59,753 bases of DNA from Dyella acidisoli (lineage in GTDB: Bacteria; Pseudomonadota; Gammaproteobacteria; Xanthomonadales; Rhodanobacteraceae). The notes beneath the pieces were generated by a model that was not told the DNA's origin, did not search any database, and was given only the letters and a program-made list of their open reading frames with translations. The stretch spans positions 1 through 59,753 of the forward strand of contig NZ_BSOB01000057.1 of the NCBI RefSeq assembly GCF_030160295.1, given 5' to 3'. The translations under genes and the position numbers were made by a program. Positions 1-8,459 of this stretch are shown piece after piece (position 1 is the first letter of the stretch; each line of letters begins with the position of its first letter).

Positions 1-309
1 CACACCTTGCCACCTTGGTGAGGCCTCATACATAGATGCAGCCGGCATTCGGGGATGAAAAAAGCGGTTGACGAAGGGGGCGAGTCCATACATAGGCTGG
101 GATGGCAATCCCAGCATCCATAGAACAGGGAAAAGCTGAGATTTGTATCGAGCCAACAAAAACCTTCGACTAGCCTGCGGTTTCACGGCTTCATCACATC
201 ACGCGCCGCACTGCACAACAACAACTCGCGCGTTGTCATCTCACCGTCTCGCATTCGCAATCGCAGCACTGCACTGTCTCGCCCTTCTCACAACAACAAG
301 GGTGGATGT
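1..309. other. Intergenic lead-in with one small dispersed inverted repeat
   Basis: No gene can be supported here. The nonamer CATACATAG occurs twice, near 27-35 and 89-97. A short inverted repeat GGCTGGGAT / ATCCCAGC lies at 95-115 and resembles the dispersed repeats at 6414-6438. A purine-rich AAGGGTGG just before 310 can serve as ribosome binding site for the next gene. Confidence 0.5.
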
Positions 310-2112
310 ATGCAACATGCACGTAGATCGATCTTATTGGGAATGCTTGGGGCAGTTTGTCTGAGCGGTGTGTGCAGCACGCCGGCATTTGCCGCCAACA
401 GCGGCAACCTGCTGGTGAATGGCAATGGCGAAGCGGGCACCTGTACCAACGACTGGTCTGCCGTGAATACGGTGCCGGGCTGGACGGTGACGCAAGGCAA
501 TCCGTCGACCGTCTGTTATTCGATCAGCAGCTTCAGCACGCCCGGCAATGCATCGGGCGGCAATGCGTTTATCGCAGATGGCCCTTACGGTGATTCGGCG
601 TTGCGCCAGAACGTGAATGTATCCAGCGCAGCCAGCACCATCGATGGCGGCAACGTCACATTCAACTTGTCGGGCTGGCTCGGTGGTTACACCGTGTACA
701 ACGGTCAAGCCGTGCTCACAGCCACCTTCCTCGATGGCAATGGCAATCCGCTCGGCAAACCGGCGCAACTGGCAGGCGTAAACGCATCCGCGCGCGGCGA
801 CAGCACCGGCTTCATTGCGAAATCCGCTACCGGCAACGTGCCGGCCGGCACGCGCACGATCTCGGTGCTGCTGCAATTCACCAACACCTCTGCGTCATAC
901 AACATCGGCTATGCGGACAATCTCTCGCTGACGCTGTCCACGCCGGTAACGACACCCACGCTGCAAGCGCCGGTATCGCAGGTGCCGTCGTTCGATCACG
1001 TGTTCGTGGTGATGATGGAAAACACCAACTACGACGAAGTGATCGGTGACACGACCGATGCCCCCTTCATCAACAGCCTGACCAGCCAGGGCACGCTGCT
1101 TTACAACTACAGCGGCGTGTATCACCCCAGCGACGAAAACTATCTGTCGATCGCCGGTGGCGATACGTTTGTAAAAGGCGCGATTTACTTCCCGAACATC
1201 AAGGTGACCGCGCAGCATATCGGCGATGAACTCGAAGCCGCCGGCAAATCCTGGAAGGCGTACGAGCAAGGCATGGGCACACCGTGCAACACCAGCAACA
1301 ACTACGACAGCTACTATGAGCCGGACGACGCGCCGTTCATCAACTTCACCAATATCTCATCGAATCACACGCGCTGCGCGGCGCATCTGTTCGACACCAC
1401 GCAACTGAATACCGACCTGCAGTCAGTCGGCACTACGCCGAACTTCGCCTGGGTCGCCGCAGACGATTATTACGACGGCGAAGCCTCCGGCGATGGTTCG
1501 TCCACCAGCCTGCAGGTGCAAAACGGTTGGTTGCAGCAGACCTTGCAACCGATCTTCAATTCACCCGCGTGGAAGCAGCAGCGTTCGCTGCTTGTGCTCA
1601 CCTGGGACGAATCGGAATCGTCCGGCACCAACCACGTCGCCACCATCCTGCTTGGCTCGCCAGGTACGGTGCAGAACGGTTACGCCAGCAACGTCAGCTA
1701 CAACCACTACAGTGTGGGCCGTACCATCGAAAACGCGCTCGGCATTGCACCGCTTACGCACAACGATCAGTACGCGCAGCCGATCAACGACGCCTTCGTT
1801 GCCACATCCGCGATCACTACGCCCAGCCTCGCCAGCAGCATGCCAACTGTCACGCAAGGCACTTATGTGCACTTTGATTACGCCACGCCGCTCAATCAGC
1901 TCAATAGCGAAAATTGGATCGGCATCTATGCCCAGGGCAGCAGCCCCGGCAATGGCTCGTCCACGAGCTGGCAATACACGCCGAGCGGCAGTGGCACGGC
2001 AACGTTCGATACCTCGGGTCTTGCGACGGGCACTTATAACGTTTGGTATTGCTATAACAACGGTTACACGGTGTTAGCCGGGCCGGTTACGCTGACGGTG
2101 ACCAGTCCGTAA
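310..2112 (+). CDS. Secreted phosphoesterase family protein (acid phosphatase / phospholipase C-like)
   Basis: A 600-aa protein with a Sec signal peptide ending near AFAA (about residue 29), so it should act in the periplasm or outside the cell. Residues 30-200 form a beta-rich, Asn/Gly/Ser-rich region like a carbohydrate-binding or DUF642-type module. The catalytic domain of the PF04185 phosphoesterase family begins near residue 230 with FDHVFVVMMENTNYDEVIG, the MMEN metal-ligand motif, followed by HPSDENYLSIAGGD and later LVLTWDESES. The last 100 residues look like the Ig-like C-terminal domain of bacterial phospholipase C. The family hydrolyses phosphomonoesters or phosphodiesters; the substrate here cannot be read from sequence. 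A second PF04185 protein lies at 30516-31763. ATG 310 is preceded by AAGGG. Confidence 0.85.
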   Translation: MQHARRSILLGMLGAVCLSGVCSTPAFAANSGNLLVNGNGEAGTCTNDWSAVNTVPGWTVTQGNPSTVCYSISSFSTPGNASGGNAFIADGPYGDSALRQNVNVSSAASTIDGGNVTFNLSGWLGGYTVYNGQAVLTATFLDGNGNPLGKPAQLAGVNASARGDSTGFIAKSATGNVPAGTRTISVLLQFTNTSASYNIGYADNLSLTLSTPVTTPTLQAPVSQVPSFDHVFVVMMENTNYDEVIGDTTDAPFINSLTSQGTLLYNYSGVYHPSDENYLSIAGGDTFVKGAIYFPNIKVTAQHIGDELEAAGKSWKAYEQGMGTPCNTSNNYDSYYEPDDAPFINFTNISSNHTRCAAHLFDTTQLNTDLQSVGTTPNFAWVAADDYYDGEASGDGSSTSLQVQNGWLQQTLQPIFNSPAWKQQRSLLVLTWDESESSGTNHVATILLGSPGTVQNGYASNVSYNHYSVGRTIENALGIAPLTHNDQYAQPINDAFVATSAITTPSLASSMPTVTQGTYVHFDYATPLNQLNSENWIGIYAQGSSPGNGSSTSWQYTPSGSGTATFDTSGLATGTYNVWYCYNNGYTVLAGPVTLTVTSP

Positions 2113-2128
2113 TACCACCGCGAAATGC

Positions 2129-2155
2129 AACCCCTCTCCCGACGGGAGAGGGGTT
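2129..2155. terminator. CCCTCTCCC/GGGAGAGGG hairpin, dispersed repeat acting as probable terminator
   Basis: A perfect 12-bp stem AACCCCTCTCCC with a 3-nt loop lies 17 nt past the phosphoesterase stop. It lacks a U tract. Similar hairpins occur after several other genes in this window, so it is one member of a dispersed repeat family. Confidence 0.6.
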
Positions 2156-2284
2156 CGCTCAGGAAATATATGGCGAACAGGATGGTCCTCGCCTCATCGC
2201 AAAATGATCTCGACACCGCTATAGCCACGCTATACATGAACGCGCTAGCGAAGGCATGCTGACACTCCACGGATCGGAACCGCC

Positions 2285-2818
2285 ATGCCCACCATCTTCA
2301 CGCACGCCGCCGTACCCGTTCTGCTCGGTGCAGCCGCAGGCAAGCAACGCATCAGCCGACGCCTGCTATGTGCAGGAGCTATCGCGGCCATGTTGCCGGA
2401 CATCGATACGCTCGGCTTCAAATTCGGCATCGCCTACGCGGATGCATTCGGTCATCGCGGCGCCTTGCATTCACTGCTGTTTGCGCTCTGTACGGCAACA
2501 CTCGCCGTGTTGCTGCATCGCCGCCTGCGTACCACCGCCGCACGCGCATTTGCGTTCGTTGGCCTGGCAGCCGTTTCTCATCCGCTGCTGGACATGCTGA
2601 CCAACGGCGGCCTGGGCATCGCCATCGCCTGGCCACTGACCGCGCAGCGCTACTTCTTCCCCTGGCGGCCGATCCACGTGTCGCCGATCGGCATGCGTTT
2701 CTTCAGCATGCACAGCGTACCGCTGATCGCATCGGAACTGCTCTGGGTGTGGTTGCCTATGGGCCTGATATCCCTGGCCTTGTGGCGATGGCGGGTATCC
2801 CGCGACCGCCTTCAGTGA
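2285..2818 (+). CDS. YdjM/DUF457-type inner-membrane metal-dependent hydrolase
   Basis: A 177-aa integral membrane protein. It begins MPTIFTHAAVPVLLGAAAG and continues with LPDIDTLGF, HRGALHSLLFAL and SHPLLDMLTNGG. The conserved His and Asp residues (H7, DID, HRG..H, HPLLD) interleaved with about four hydrophobic segments match the PF04307 YdjM family of membrane-bound putative metal-dependent hydrolases. The E. coli member belongs to the LexA regulon; no LexA box was recognised here. Substrate unknown. It stands alone between a hairpin and metG on the same strand. Confidence 0.8.
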   Translation: MPTIFTHAAVPVLLGAAAGKQRISRRLLCAGAIAAMLPDIDTLGFKFGIAYADAFGHRGALHSLLFALCTATLAVLLHRRLRTTAARAFAFVGLAAVSHPLLDMLTNGGLGIAIAWPLTAQRYFFPWRPIHVSPIGMRFFSMHSVPLIASELLWVWLPMGLISLALWRWRVSRDRLQ

Positions 2819-2878
2819 TCACAGGAGGCGCGCAGGAGTCATGCCATAATGCGCAGCCTTTCAGCCAGCGCAGCCATC

Positions 2879-4975
2879 ATGCCCCGCCGCCTACTCGTCA
2901 CGCACGCCCTGCCCTATGCCAATGGTCCGCTGCACCTGGGCCATATGCTGGGCTACATCCAGACCGACATCTGGGTTCGCGCGCAGCGCATGATGGGCAA
3001 CGAGGTCTACTTCGTGGCGGCAGACGATGCTCACGGCACGCCGATCATGCTGGCTGCCGAAAAGGCAGGCATGTCGCCGGAAGCGTTCATCGACGGCATC
3101 CGCGCCGGGCATGAAGCCGACTTCGCCGGCTTCCATTTCAGCTACGACAACTACTACACCACGCATTCGGAAGAGAACCGCGAGCTGGCTGAGCAGATTT
3201 ACACGCGGCTGCGCGACGGCGGCTACATCGCCAAGCGCGACATCCAGCAGTTGTTCGATCCCGAGAAGCAGATGTTCCTGCCGGATCGCTACATCAAGGG
3301 CACCTGCCCCAACTGTGGCACGCCGGACCAGTACGGCGACAACTGCGAAAACTGCGGCGCCACCTATGCACCCACGGATCTGCTCAATCCGTATTCGGTG
3401 GTGTCGGGCGCCACGCCAGTGCTGCGCGATTCGGAGCACTACTTCTTCGCACTGAGCAAATTCGAATCGCTGCTGCGCAATTGGTTTGCCGGCGGCCTCA
3501 CCGATGGCAAGCCGGTGGCCAATCCCGGCGTGGTCGCCAAGCTCAAGGAATGGCTGGACGGCGGCCTGAAGGATTGGGACATCTCGCGCGACGCGCCCTA
3601 CTTCGGCTTTCCCATTCCCGATGCGCCGGGCAAGTTCTTCTACGTGTGGCTGGATGCGCCCGTCGGCTATCTCGCCAGCTTCAAGAATCTGTGCGATCGC
3701 ACCGGTCTGAAGTTCGACGATTTCCTTAGCGCTGACAGCCACACGGAGATGCACCACTTCATCGGCAAGGACATCATCAACTTCCATGGCCTGTTCTGGC
3801 CGGCGATGCTACACGGCGCGCAGTTCCGCACGCCCACTGCGCTGCACGTCAACGGCTACCTCACGGTGAACGGCGCGAAGATGTCCAAATCGCGCGGCAC
3901 CTTCATCCAGGCGCGCACGTATCTGGACGTCGGACTCAATCCGGAATTCCTGCGCTACTACTTTGCCACCATGCTCAACGATGCGCCGGTGGACGTCGAC
4001 CTGGATCTGAAGGCCTTCGAGGAACGCGTCAATTCGCACCTGATCGGCAAGTGGGTGAATATCGCCAGCCGTACCGCCGGCTTCGTGCAGAAGTTCTTCA
4101 ACGGCCGTCTCGCCGCCAGTTTCTCGGAAGAACAGAACGAACTGTGGCGTGCGCTGCTGTCGCACTACGACGACGTGCCCAAGCTGTACGAAAGCGGCGA
4201 ATTCGCCGAAGTGATGCGCAAATTCGTGCTGATGGCGGATCTGGTCAACGGCCATATCGCCATCAAGGCGCCGTGGACGATGGCGAAGGACGAAGCGCAG
4301 CGCGAAGAGCTGCACCAAGTGTGCTCGTTCTCGCTGTCCGCGTTCCGCTTGCTCGGCGGTCTACTCAAGCCCGTGTTGCCCGCCACCGTGGAAGCGGCAG
4401 AGAAATTCCTGGCTGCGCCGATCGCCGATTTCGACGCTGCGTGCGCCACGCTGCACAATCACACCATCCACACCTTCGAGCCGTTGCTCTCGCGTATCGA
4501 TCCCAAGCTGATCGAAGCGATGATCGAAGCCTCGAAGGAATCGCTCGGTTCCACGCCGGAACCCGCAAGCACCACCAAGAAGCCCGCCAAGAAAGACAGC
4601 AAACCCATGACCGAAGCCGCTCCCATCGCCACGCAAGAAGCCGCCACCATCAACATCGACGATTTCGCCAAGCTGGACCTGCGCGTCGGCAGGGTGCTGG
4701 CGTGCGAGTTTGTGGAAGGCTCGGACAAGCTGCTTCGTTTTGAACTGGATGCCGGCCCGCTCGGCAAGCGCCAGATCTTCTCCGGCATCCGCGCCGCCTA
4801 TGGCGAGCCGGAGAAGCTGGTGGGGCGCAACGTGGTGTTTATCGCCAACCTTGCCCCGCGCAAGATGCGCTTTGGTTTGTCAGAAGGGATGGTTCTTTCC
4901 GCGGGTGATGGTGGTAGCGATCTGTTTTTGTTGGATGCGGATCAGGGCGCGAAGCCCGGCGCAACCGTGCGGTAG
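2879..4975 (+). CDS. metG: Methionyl-tRNA synthetase
   Basis: Charges tRNA-Met with methionine in the cytoplasm. The class I signature PYANGPLHLGH lies at residues 12-22 and the KMSKS loop near residue 334. A zinc knuckle with CPNC and CENC pairs spans residues 142-160. The anticodon-binding region follows, then a Lys/Pro linker and a C-terminal tRNA-binding (Arc1p/EMAP II-like) domain from about residue 590 beginning DFAKLDLRVGRVLACEF, which dimerises the long bacterial MetG form. At 698 aa the length is normal. The reading frame opens at ATG 2849, which has AGGAG at a better spacing, but family members start just before LLVTHALPYANG, so 2879 is preferred; the earlier start would add ten residues. 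Confidence 0.97.
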   Translation: MPRRLLVTHALPYANGPLHLGHMLGYIQTDIWVRAQRMMGNEVYFVAADDAHGTPIMLAAEKAGMSPEAFIDGIRAGHEADFAGFHFSYDNYYTTHSEENRELAEQIYTRLRDGGYIAKRDIQQLFDPEKQMFLPDRYIKGTCPNCGTPDQYGDNCENCGATYAPTDLLNPYSVVSGATPVLRDSEHYFFALSKFESLLRNWFAGGLTDGKPVANPGVVAKLKEWLDGGLKDWDISRDAPYFGFPIPDAPGKFFYVWLDAPVGYLASFKNLCDRTGLKFDDFLSADSHTEMHHFIGKDIINFHGLFWPAMLHGAQFRTPTALHVNGYLTVNGAKMSKSRGTFIQARTYLDVGLNPEFLRYYFATMLNDAPVDVDLDLKAFEERVNSHLIGKWVNIASRTAGFVQKFFNGRLAASFSEEQNELWRALLSHYDDVPKLYESGEFAEVMRKFVLMADLVNGHIAIKAPWTMAKDEAQREELHQVCSFSLSAFRLLGGLLKPVLPATVEAAEKFLAAPIADFDAACATLHNHTIHTFEPLLSRIDPKLIEAMIEASKESLGSTPEPASTTKKPAKKDSKPMTEAAPIATQEAATINIDDFAKLDLRVGRVLACEFVEGSDKLLRFELDAGPLGKRQIFSGIRAAYGEPEKLVGRNVVFIANLAPRKMRFGLSEGMVLSAGDGGSDLFLLDADQGAKPGATVR

Positions 4976-4983
4976 TTTTTACT

Positions 4984-5129
4984 CCCTCTCCCCCGGGGAG
5001 AGGGTTGGGGTGAGAGGCCAACCTCGCGACCAGTTTGAAAGATAGAGATCAGGTGTTCACTCACGCTTTGAAATTCATCGCACGCATGTCCCCTCACCCC
5101 GACCCTCTCCCCGGAGGGGAGAGGGAGGT
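4984..5129. repeat. Inverted pair of dispersed CCCTCTCC repeats
   Basis: Two copies of the same element face each other: 4984-5017 contains CCCTCTCCCC / GGGGAGAGGG followed by TTGGGGTGAGAGG, and 5090-5129 begins CCCCTCACCCCGACCCTCTC and ends in GGGGAGAGGGA. The arrangement resembles a REP/BIME unit and may end metG transcription. The second copy ends just ahead of rnfB and may supply its purine-rich ribosome binding site. Confidence 0.75.
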
Positions 5130-5135
5130 TGGCGA

Positions 5136-5738
5136 ATGACCACACTCGCCGACCGCATCGACGCCCTGCTGCCGCAAACGCAATGCGAACAATGCGGCTA
5201 CCACGGCTGCCGTCCTTACGCGGAAGCGATTGCCAACGGTGAGGCGGAGATCAACCAATGCCCGCCCGGTGGCAGTGAAGGCATCGCCAAGCTGGCTGCC
5301 CTGCTCGGCCGCGCACCGCTGCCGTTGAATCCCGAAAATGGCGTGGAAAAACCACGCACATTGGCACGCATCGTCGAGGCCGATTGCATCGGCTGCACCA
5401 AATGCATTCAGGTGTGTCCTGTCGATGCCATCATCGGTGCGAACAAGCTGATGCACACAGTCGTTGCGGACGATTGCACCGGATGCGAACGTTGCGTACC
5501 AGCTTGTCCGGTCGACTGCATCGTGCTTGAGCCTATGCCATTGGCACAAGCCAATGATCCCGCCCACGCCAATGTGGCACGCGAACATTTTGAACGCCGT
5601 GAAGCACGCCTTTCTGCACAACAAGCACAACGCGAGGCGGAATTGATGGCACGCAAGGCACACGTGCACGACGCCAGCCAAAGCGTGCTCGACGCCCTTG
5701 CACGCGCAAAAGCCAGGAAACAGGAGCCCAAGCAGTGA
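5136..5738 (+). CDS. rnfB: RnfB-like electron transport ferredoxin (RnfABCDGE complex subunit B)
   Basis: A 200-aa iron-sulfur protein. Residues 1-45 carry the 4Fe-4S domain typical of RnfB, with Cys spaced as CEQCGYHGC plus a later CPPGG. Two bacterial ferredoxin motifs follow: [15 protein letters not shown] and [15 protein letters not shown]. The tail is Ala/Glu/Arg rich and probably helical. Unlike canonical RnfB there is no N-terminal membrane anchor, and no rnfACDGE genes are adjacent; xanthomonads often keep this short RnfB next to nth. It may pass electrons to a redox partner rather than belong to a complete Rnf complex. It overlaps nth by 4 bp, so the two are co-translated. Confidence 0.88.
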   Translation: MTTLADRIDALLPQTQCEQCGYHGCRPYAEAIANGEAEINQCPPGGSEGIAKLAALLGRAPLPLNPENGVEKPRTLARIVEADCIGCTKCIQVCPVDAIIGANKLMHTVVADDCTGCERCVPACPVDCIVLEPMPLAQANDPAHANVAREHFERREARLSAQQAQREAELMARKAHVHDASQSVLDALARAKARKQEPKQ

Positions 5739-6370
5739 AGAAAACGGATGTGGTCGAACTGTTCACTCGCCTGCGCGAACTCAATCCGCATCCCACCACA
5801 GAACTGGCCTACACCACGCCATTCGAATTGCTGGTGGCGGTGGTGCTATCTGCACAGGCCACCGACGTCGGCGTGAACAAGGCCACACGCAAGCTCTATC
5901 CCGTGGCCAATACGCCGCAGGCTATCCTCAAGCTGGGTGAGGAAAAGCTCAAGCGTTACATCAACACCATTGGCCTGTACAACGCCAAGGCGAAAAACGT
6001 CATCGCGCTCTGCCAAATCCTGGTTGATCAGTACGACAGCGAAGTGCCAGACAACCGCGAGGCACTGGAGGCGCTACCGGGCGTCGGACGCAAGACCGCC
6101 AACGTCGTGCTCAACACTGCATTTGGCCACGCCACCATCGCCGTCGACACACACATCTTCCGCGTCGCCAACCGTACCGGCCTCGCGCCTGGCAAGGACG
6201 TGCGCGCAGTCGAGGATAAGCTGGAAAAAGTAGTGCCGAAGGAGTTCAAGCAGGATGCGCATCACTGGCTGATCTTGCATGGGCGCTACGTGTGCAAAGC
6301 ACGCAAGCCCGATTGCCCCCAGTGTGTAATCCGCGACTTGTGCGGGTACAAAGACAAGACGCCGACGTAG
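5735..6370 (+). CDS. nth: Endonuclease III, base excision repair glycosylase/AP lyase
   Basis: Removes oxidised pyrimidines from DNA and cleaves the resulting abasic site. The helix-hairpin-helix [12 protein letters not shown] contains the catalytic Lys (GVGRK), and the catalytic Asp follows in [12 protein letters not shown]. The C-terminal 4Fe-4S cluster ligands are seen in [17 protein letters not shown]. At 211 aa it matches E. coli Nth. It starts with GTG at 5735, overlapping the rnfB stop (GTGA), with GGAG ten bases upstream. Both neighbours encode Fe-S proteins. Confidence 0.97.
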   Translation: MKKTDVVELFTRLRELNPHPTTELAYTTPFELLVAVVLSAQATDVGVNKATRKLYPVANTPQAILKLGEEKLKRYINTIGLYNAKAKNVIALCQILVDQYDSEVPDNREALEALPGVGRKTANVVLNTAFGHATIAVDTHIFRVANRTGLAPGKDVRAVEDKLEKVVPKEFKQDAHHWLILHGRYVCKARKPDCPQCVIRDLCGYKDKTPT

Positions 6371-6500
6371 GTGGGGTGTAAACCTCAACATCGCGATGCT
6401 TGGATGGACAGCAATGCTGGGATTTCATCCCAGCCTACAGGGCCGCAAATTCAACATTCTGCCGCATGCATGGCAAGTTGGGGTTTGCACCCCAACCCAC
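6367..6500. repeat. Cluster of three short dispersed repeats (GTTGGGGT/ACCCCAAC family)
   Basis: Three related units: 6367-6391 (GTAGGTGGGGTGTAAACCTC), 6414-6438 (GCTGGGATTTCATCCCAGC) and 6476-6500 (GTTGGGGTTTGCACCCCAAC). Each is a small hairpin, and the first and third are inverted relative to each other. The same family occurs at 23327-23400. They fill the space between the convergent nth and lyase genes. Confidence 0.75.
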
Positions 6501-6525
6501 GCCGTACAACTAGCTCAGTATCGAA

Positions 6526-7917
6526 TCACCGTTGATATGAGCAAGTCTTATGGACACCCATCCGGGGATCGCCAAAATCTGCATTGGTGCAACTGATCGA
6601 TTCGCCCGCGCCGACTTCGCGATAGTGCCAGACACCGTCCGCACCGTAAGCCACCAATCCAGTTCCCTGCGAAACCCTACAAATTCCGCCCTCACTCGCA
6701 CAGGTGGAAAATCCTGTCGGCACGTTGCCTTTACCCCTCGGCGCCAAAGTGCGGACGGAATCCTGCGTGAAGAGTAGCGTCCCGAAACCAACATTGTCGG
6801 CATAGGGTGTGCGCCCTTCCGGACGTATGCGCTCAGCAGCTTGCTGAGTGTGGGGTGCTGCCAGGTTCTCGCGGCGAGCATAGTGGTTGTAGACCATCTC
6901 GTAGATGGGGCGGAATTGTCCACGGTCAAAACTGGAGATGACGTAGTGCCGATATTTGCCCGTGGTATCGACCATGGGTGTGAATGGCACTTCGTTGCCA
7001 AGGTTGTACGATGCAACGTACTCAAAGCCGGCAAGCAGGCGGTTATCGTAGGCAGCGTACAGGTCGAATCCCTGAGCCCAGGCCACTTCGGCCACCTCAG
7101 CCAGATTGCCGATACCCAGCTGCGAGTGTGCCTGGTCCCGCCCGCTCTCCTGCGTTTCTCCGAACGCATTGATGACGTAGTGAATCAATGCTCCATCGGA
7201 TGGGCCGTTGTAGTAGTAGTCGAGCGCGCGATTAAAGAGTTTCCAGTCGTTGGTGAAGACACCGATCGCCATGATGGTCTTCATGCAGCTGGAGTCCCAA
7301 TTTCCATTGGCGTAAGGTGCGAAATCCTTAATCACCGGATAGAAGACATTGAGGAACATCGTCTCCGCCGCGGCAATGTCTCTGGATGACCAGCCAGCGT
7401 TGCTATAACGGAGAAGCTCTGCTGCGGACACGAACTTGAAGCCATTCAGTCCGGCCGCCAAGGGTGCATCGTGACCGCTGATCGATTTCAACGTACTCGA
7501 CCAAGCGTTGAGAATCTCCATGGCGTTGGCGGCATAACGATGATCGCCGCTCAGCACCCACATAAGCGCCTGCTGATAAGCAGCATCGGCATCGTCGTTG
7601 AACTGACCCATGCAAACGGCGCGCGTATCGCGCACAACGTTCGGGCAACTTCCGCCCCGCGTTCTATAGGTTAGCGAAGAAAGAGGATCATTCTTCAACT
7701 TAAGGTACGCGCTTGACCACGGCTCTTCGCCTAGATGAGCTTTGATCCGCGCGAGATCGCTTGATGTATGCATCACGCCGGGGTGGACGAATTCGGCTGT
7801 GATTGTCGTGGCGGGAGTGAACTCCGAAGTCGCGGCCGAGACCTCGCTTGCGCCGCCACCGCAGGCGGCAAGCGAGACAATGAGCAGCATCCATCGCGAT
7901 GAAAAGAATGTCTTCAT
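6526..7917 (-). CDS. Alginate-lyase-family (PF05426) polysaccharide lyase, lipoprotein
   Basis: About 463 aa. The N-terminus MKTFFSSRWMLLIVSLAACG carries a lipobox (LAAC), so the protein is predicted to be lipid-anchored. The body has alpha-toroid hallmarks of PF05426: FVHPGVMHTSSDLARIKAHL, LNAWSSTLKSISGHDAPL, NGNWDSSCMKTIMAIGVF and ESGRDQAHSQLGIGNLAEVA. The ESGRDQAH motif is typical of the clade related to PL38-type polyuronate lyases rather than classical AlgL. The likely role is cleavage of a uronic-acid polysaccharide. The ATG at 7917 is preferred over 7935 because it places the signal peptide at the N-terminus. A second, AlgL-like lyase lies at 22342-23307. Confidence 0.8.
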   Translation of the reverse strand: MKTFFSSRWMLLIVSLAACGGGASEVSAATSEFTPATTITAEFVHPGVMHTSSDLARIKAHLGEEPWSSAYLKLKNDPLSSLTYRTRGGSCPNVVRDTRAVCMGQFNDDADAAYQQALMWVLSGDHRYAANAMEILNAWSSTLKSISGHDAPLAAGLNGFKFVSAAELLRYSNAGWSSRDIAAAETMFLNVFYPVIKDFAPYANGNWDSSCMKTIMAIGVFTNDWKLFNRALDYYYNGPSDGALIHYVINAFGETQESGRDQAHSQLGIGNLAEVAEVAWAQGFDLYAAYDNRLLAGFEYVASYNLGNEVPFTPMVDTTGKYRHYVISSFDRGQFRPIYEMVYNHYARRENLAAPHTQQAAERIRPEGRTPYADNVGFGTLLFTQDSVRTLAPRGKGNVPTGFSTCASEGGICRVSQGTGLVAYGADGVWHYREVGAGESISCTNADFGDPRMGVHKTCSYQR

Positions 7918-8082
7918 AGGTGAGTAAGTCGTCATGCGTCAGCAGCTTGAATATGTCTGCGCATCAAACGTTTTTCGGTGCGCCAAATACAGGTCCTTAG
8001 GGGACATATGCGGGCAGCTGAGATGTGTGTCAGCAAAATCATATATTCCCCATAGCGAGAATTCTCCAATCTTGCGATCTCA

Positions 8083-8109
8083 GCCCTCCCCTATTTCCAG
8101 GGGAGGGCG
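8083..8109. repeat. Single CCCTCCCC/GGGGAGGG hairpin repeat
   Basis: GCCCTCCCCTATTTCCAGGG and its continuation form an 8-9 bp GC-rich stem. It belongs to the same family as the copies near 31.9 and 44.5 kb. It lies upstream of the lyase lipoprotein gene, in a 540-bp space that also holds the SulP remnant. Confidence 0.65.
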
Positions 8110-8161
8110 CCACGCTTCACATTTGTGTAGAAGTGCGTTGTTACGCGGCTTGCCGAAGACC

Positions 8162-8390
8162 TTCCACGCGCAAGTGCAACGCGTTCCAGTGTGCGCGCAA
8201 GAGCAGGAATTTTGAGGAACATCGCCGATCCATCGAGCTGCAGCATCACCGCACCTGGTTCGTTGTGCGCTTCCAGGCCAACTTACAAGCGCGAGGATTG
8301 CAGCGCGAGCCGCACTATCGATAGACGAAACCCCATCAACACAGTGGTCAGCAGATCCGTCGCCACGATGGCCAGCGTGAGCGATTTCGC
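8162..8390 (-). pseudogene. Remnant of a SulP-family anion transporter (last membrane helix and start of STAS domain)
   Basis: Read on the minus strand from 8390, one frame gives AKSLTLAIVATDLLTTVLMG, then FRLSIVRLALQSSRL, a stop codon (TAA at 8284-8286), and in the same frame EAHNEPGAVMLQLDGSAMFL followed by KIPALARTLERVALARG. The first part resembles the final transmembrane segment of SulP transporters (usually VAIVATDLLTGVLIG) and the second the beginning of the cytoplasmic STAS domain. The rest of the transporter is missing on both sides and a nonsense codon interrupts the piece, so this is a decayed gene end. The match is from memory of family motifs; a database search would settle it. 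Confidence 0.55.
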
Positions 8391-8397
8391 AAAAAGC

Positions 8398-8425
8398 AAA
8401 ACGGCGGGACATGCCCGCCGTTTTT
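8398..8425 (-). terminator. Rho-independent terminator of the porin gene
   Basis: Stem AACGGCGGG / CCCGCCGTT with loop ACATG, followed by a T run in the plus direction and, read on the minus strand, flanked by A/T-rich sequence. It lies about 35 bp beyond the porin stop on the minus strand and could work in both directions. Confidence 0.7.
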
Positions 8426-8459
8426 CCATCCTTGGGTGGAACTCCCTTCTGATAACTGA

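Noticed and set aside
2891-3787. 298-codon open frame antisense to metG
   Set aside because: metG carries all synthetase motifs; the antisense frame is a codon-bias shadow.
4984-5129. CRISPR-like repeats
   Set aside because: Only two facing GC-rich copies with no regular spacing and no cas genes; they are dispersed hairpin repeats.
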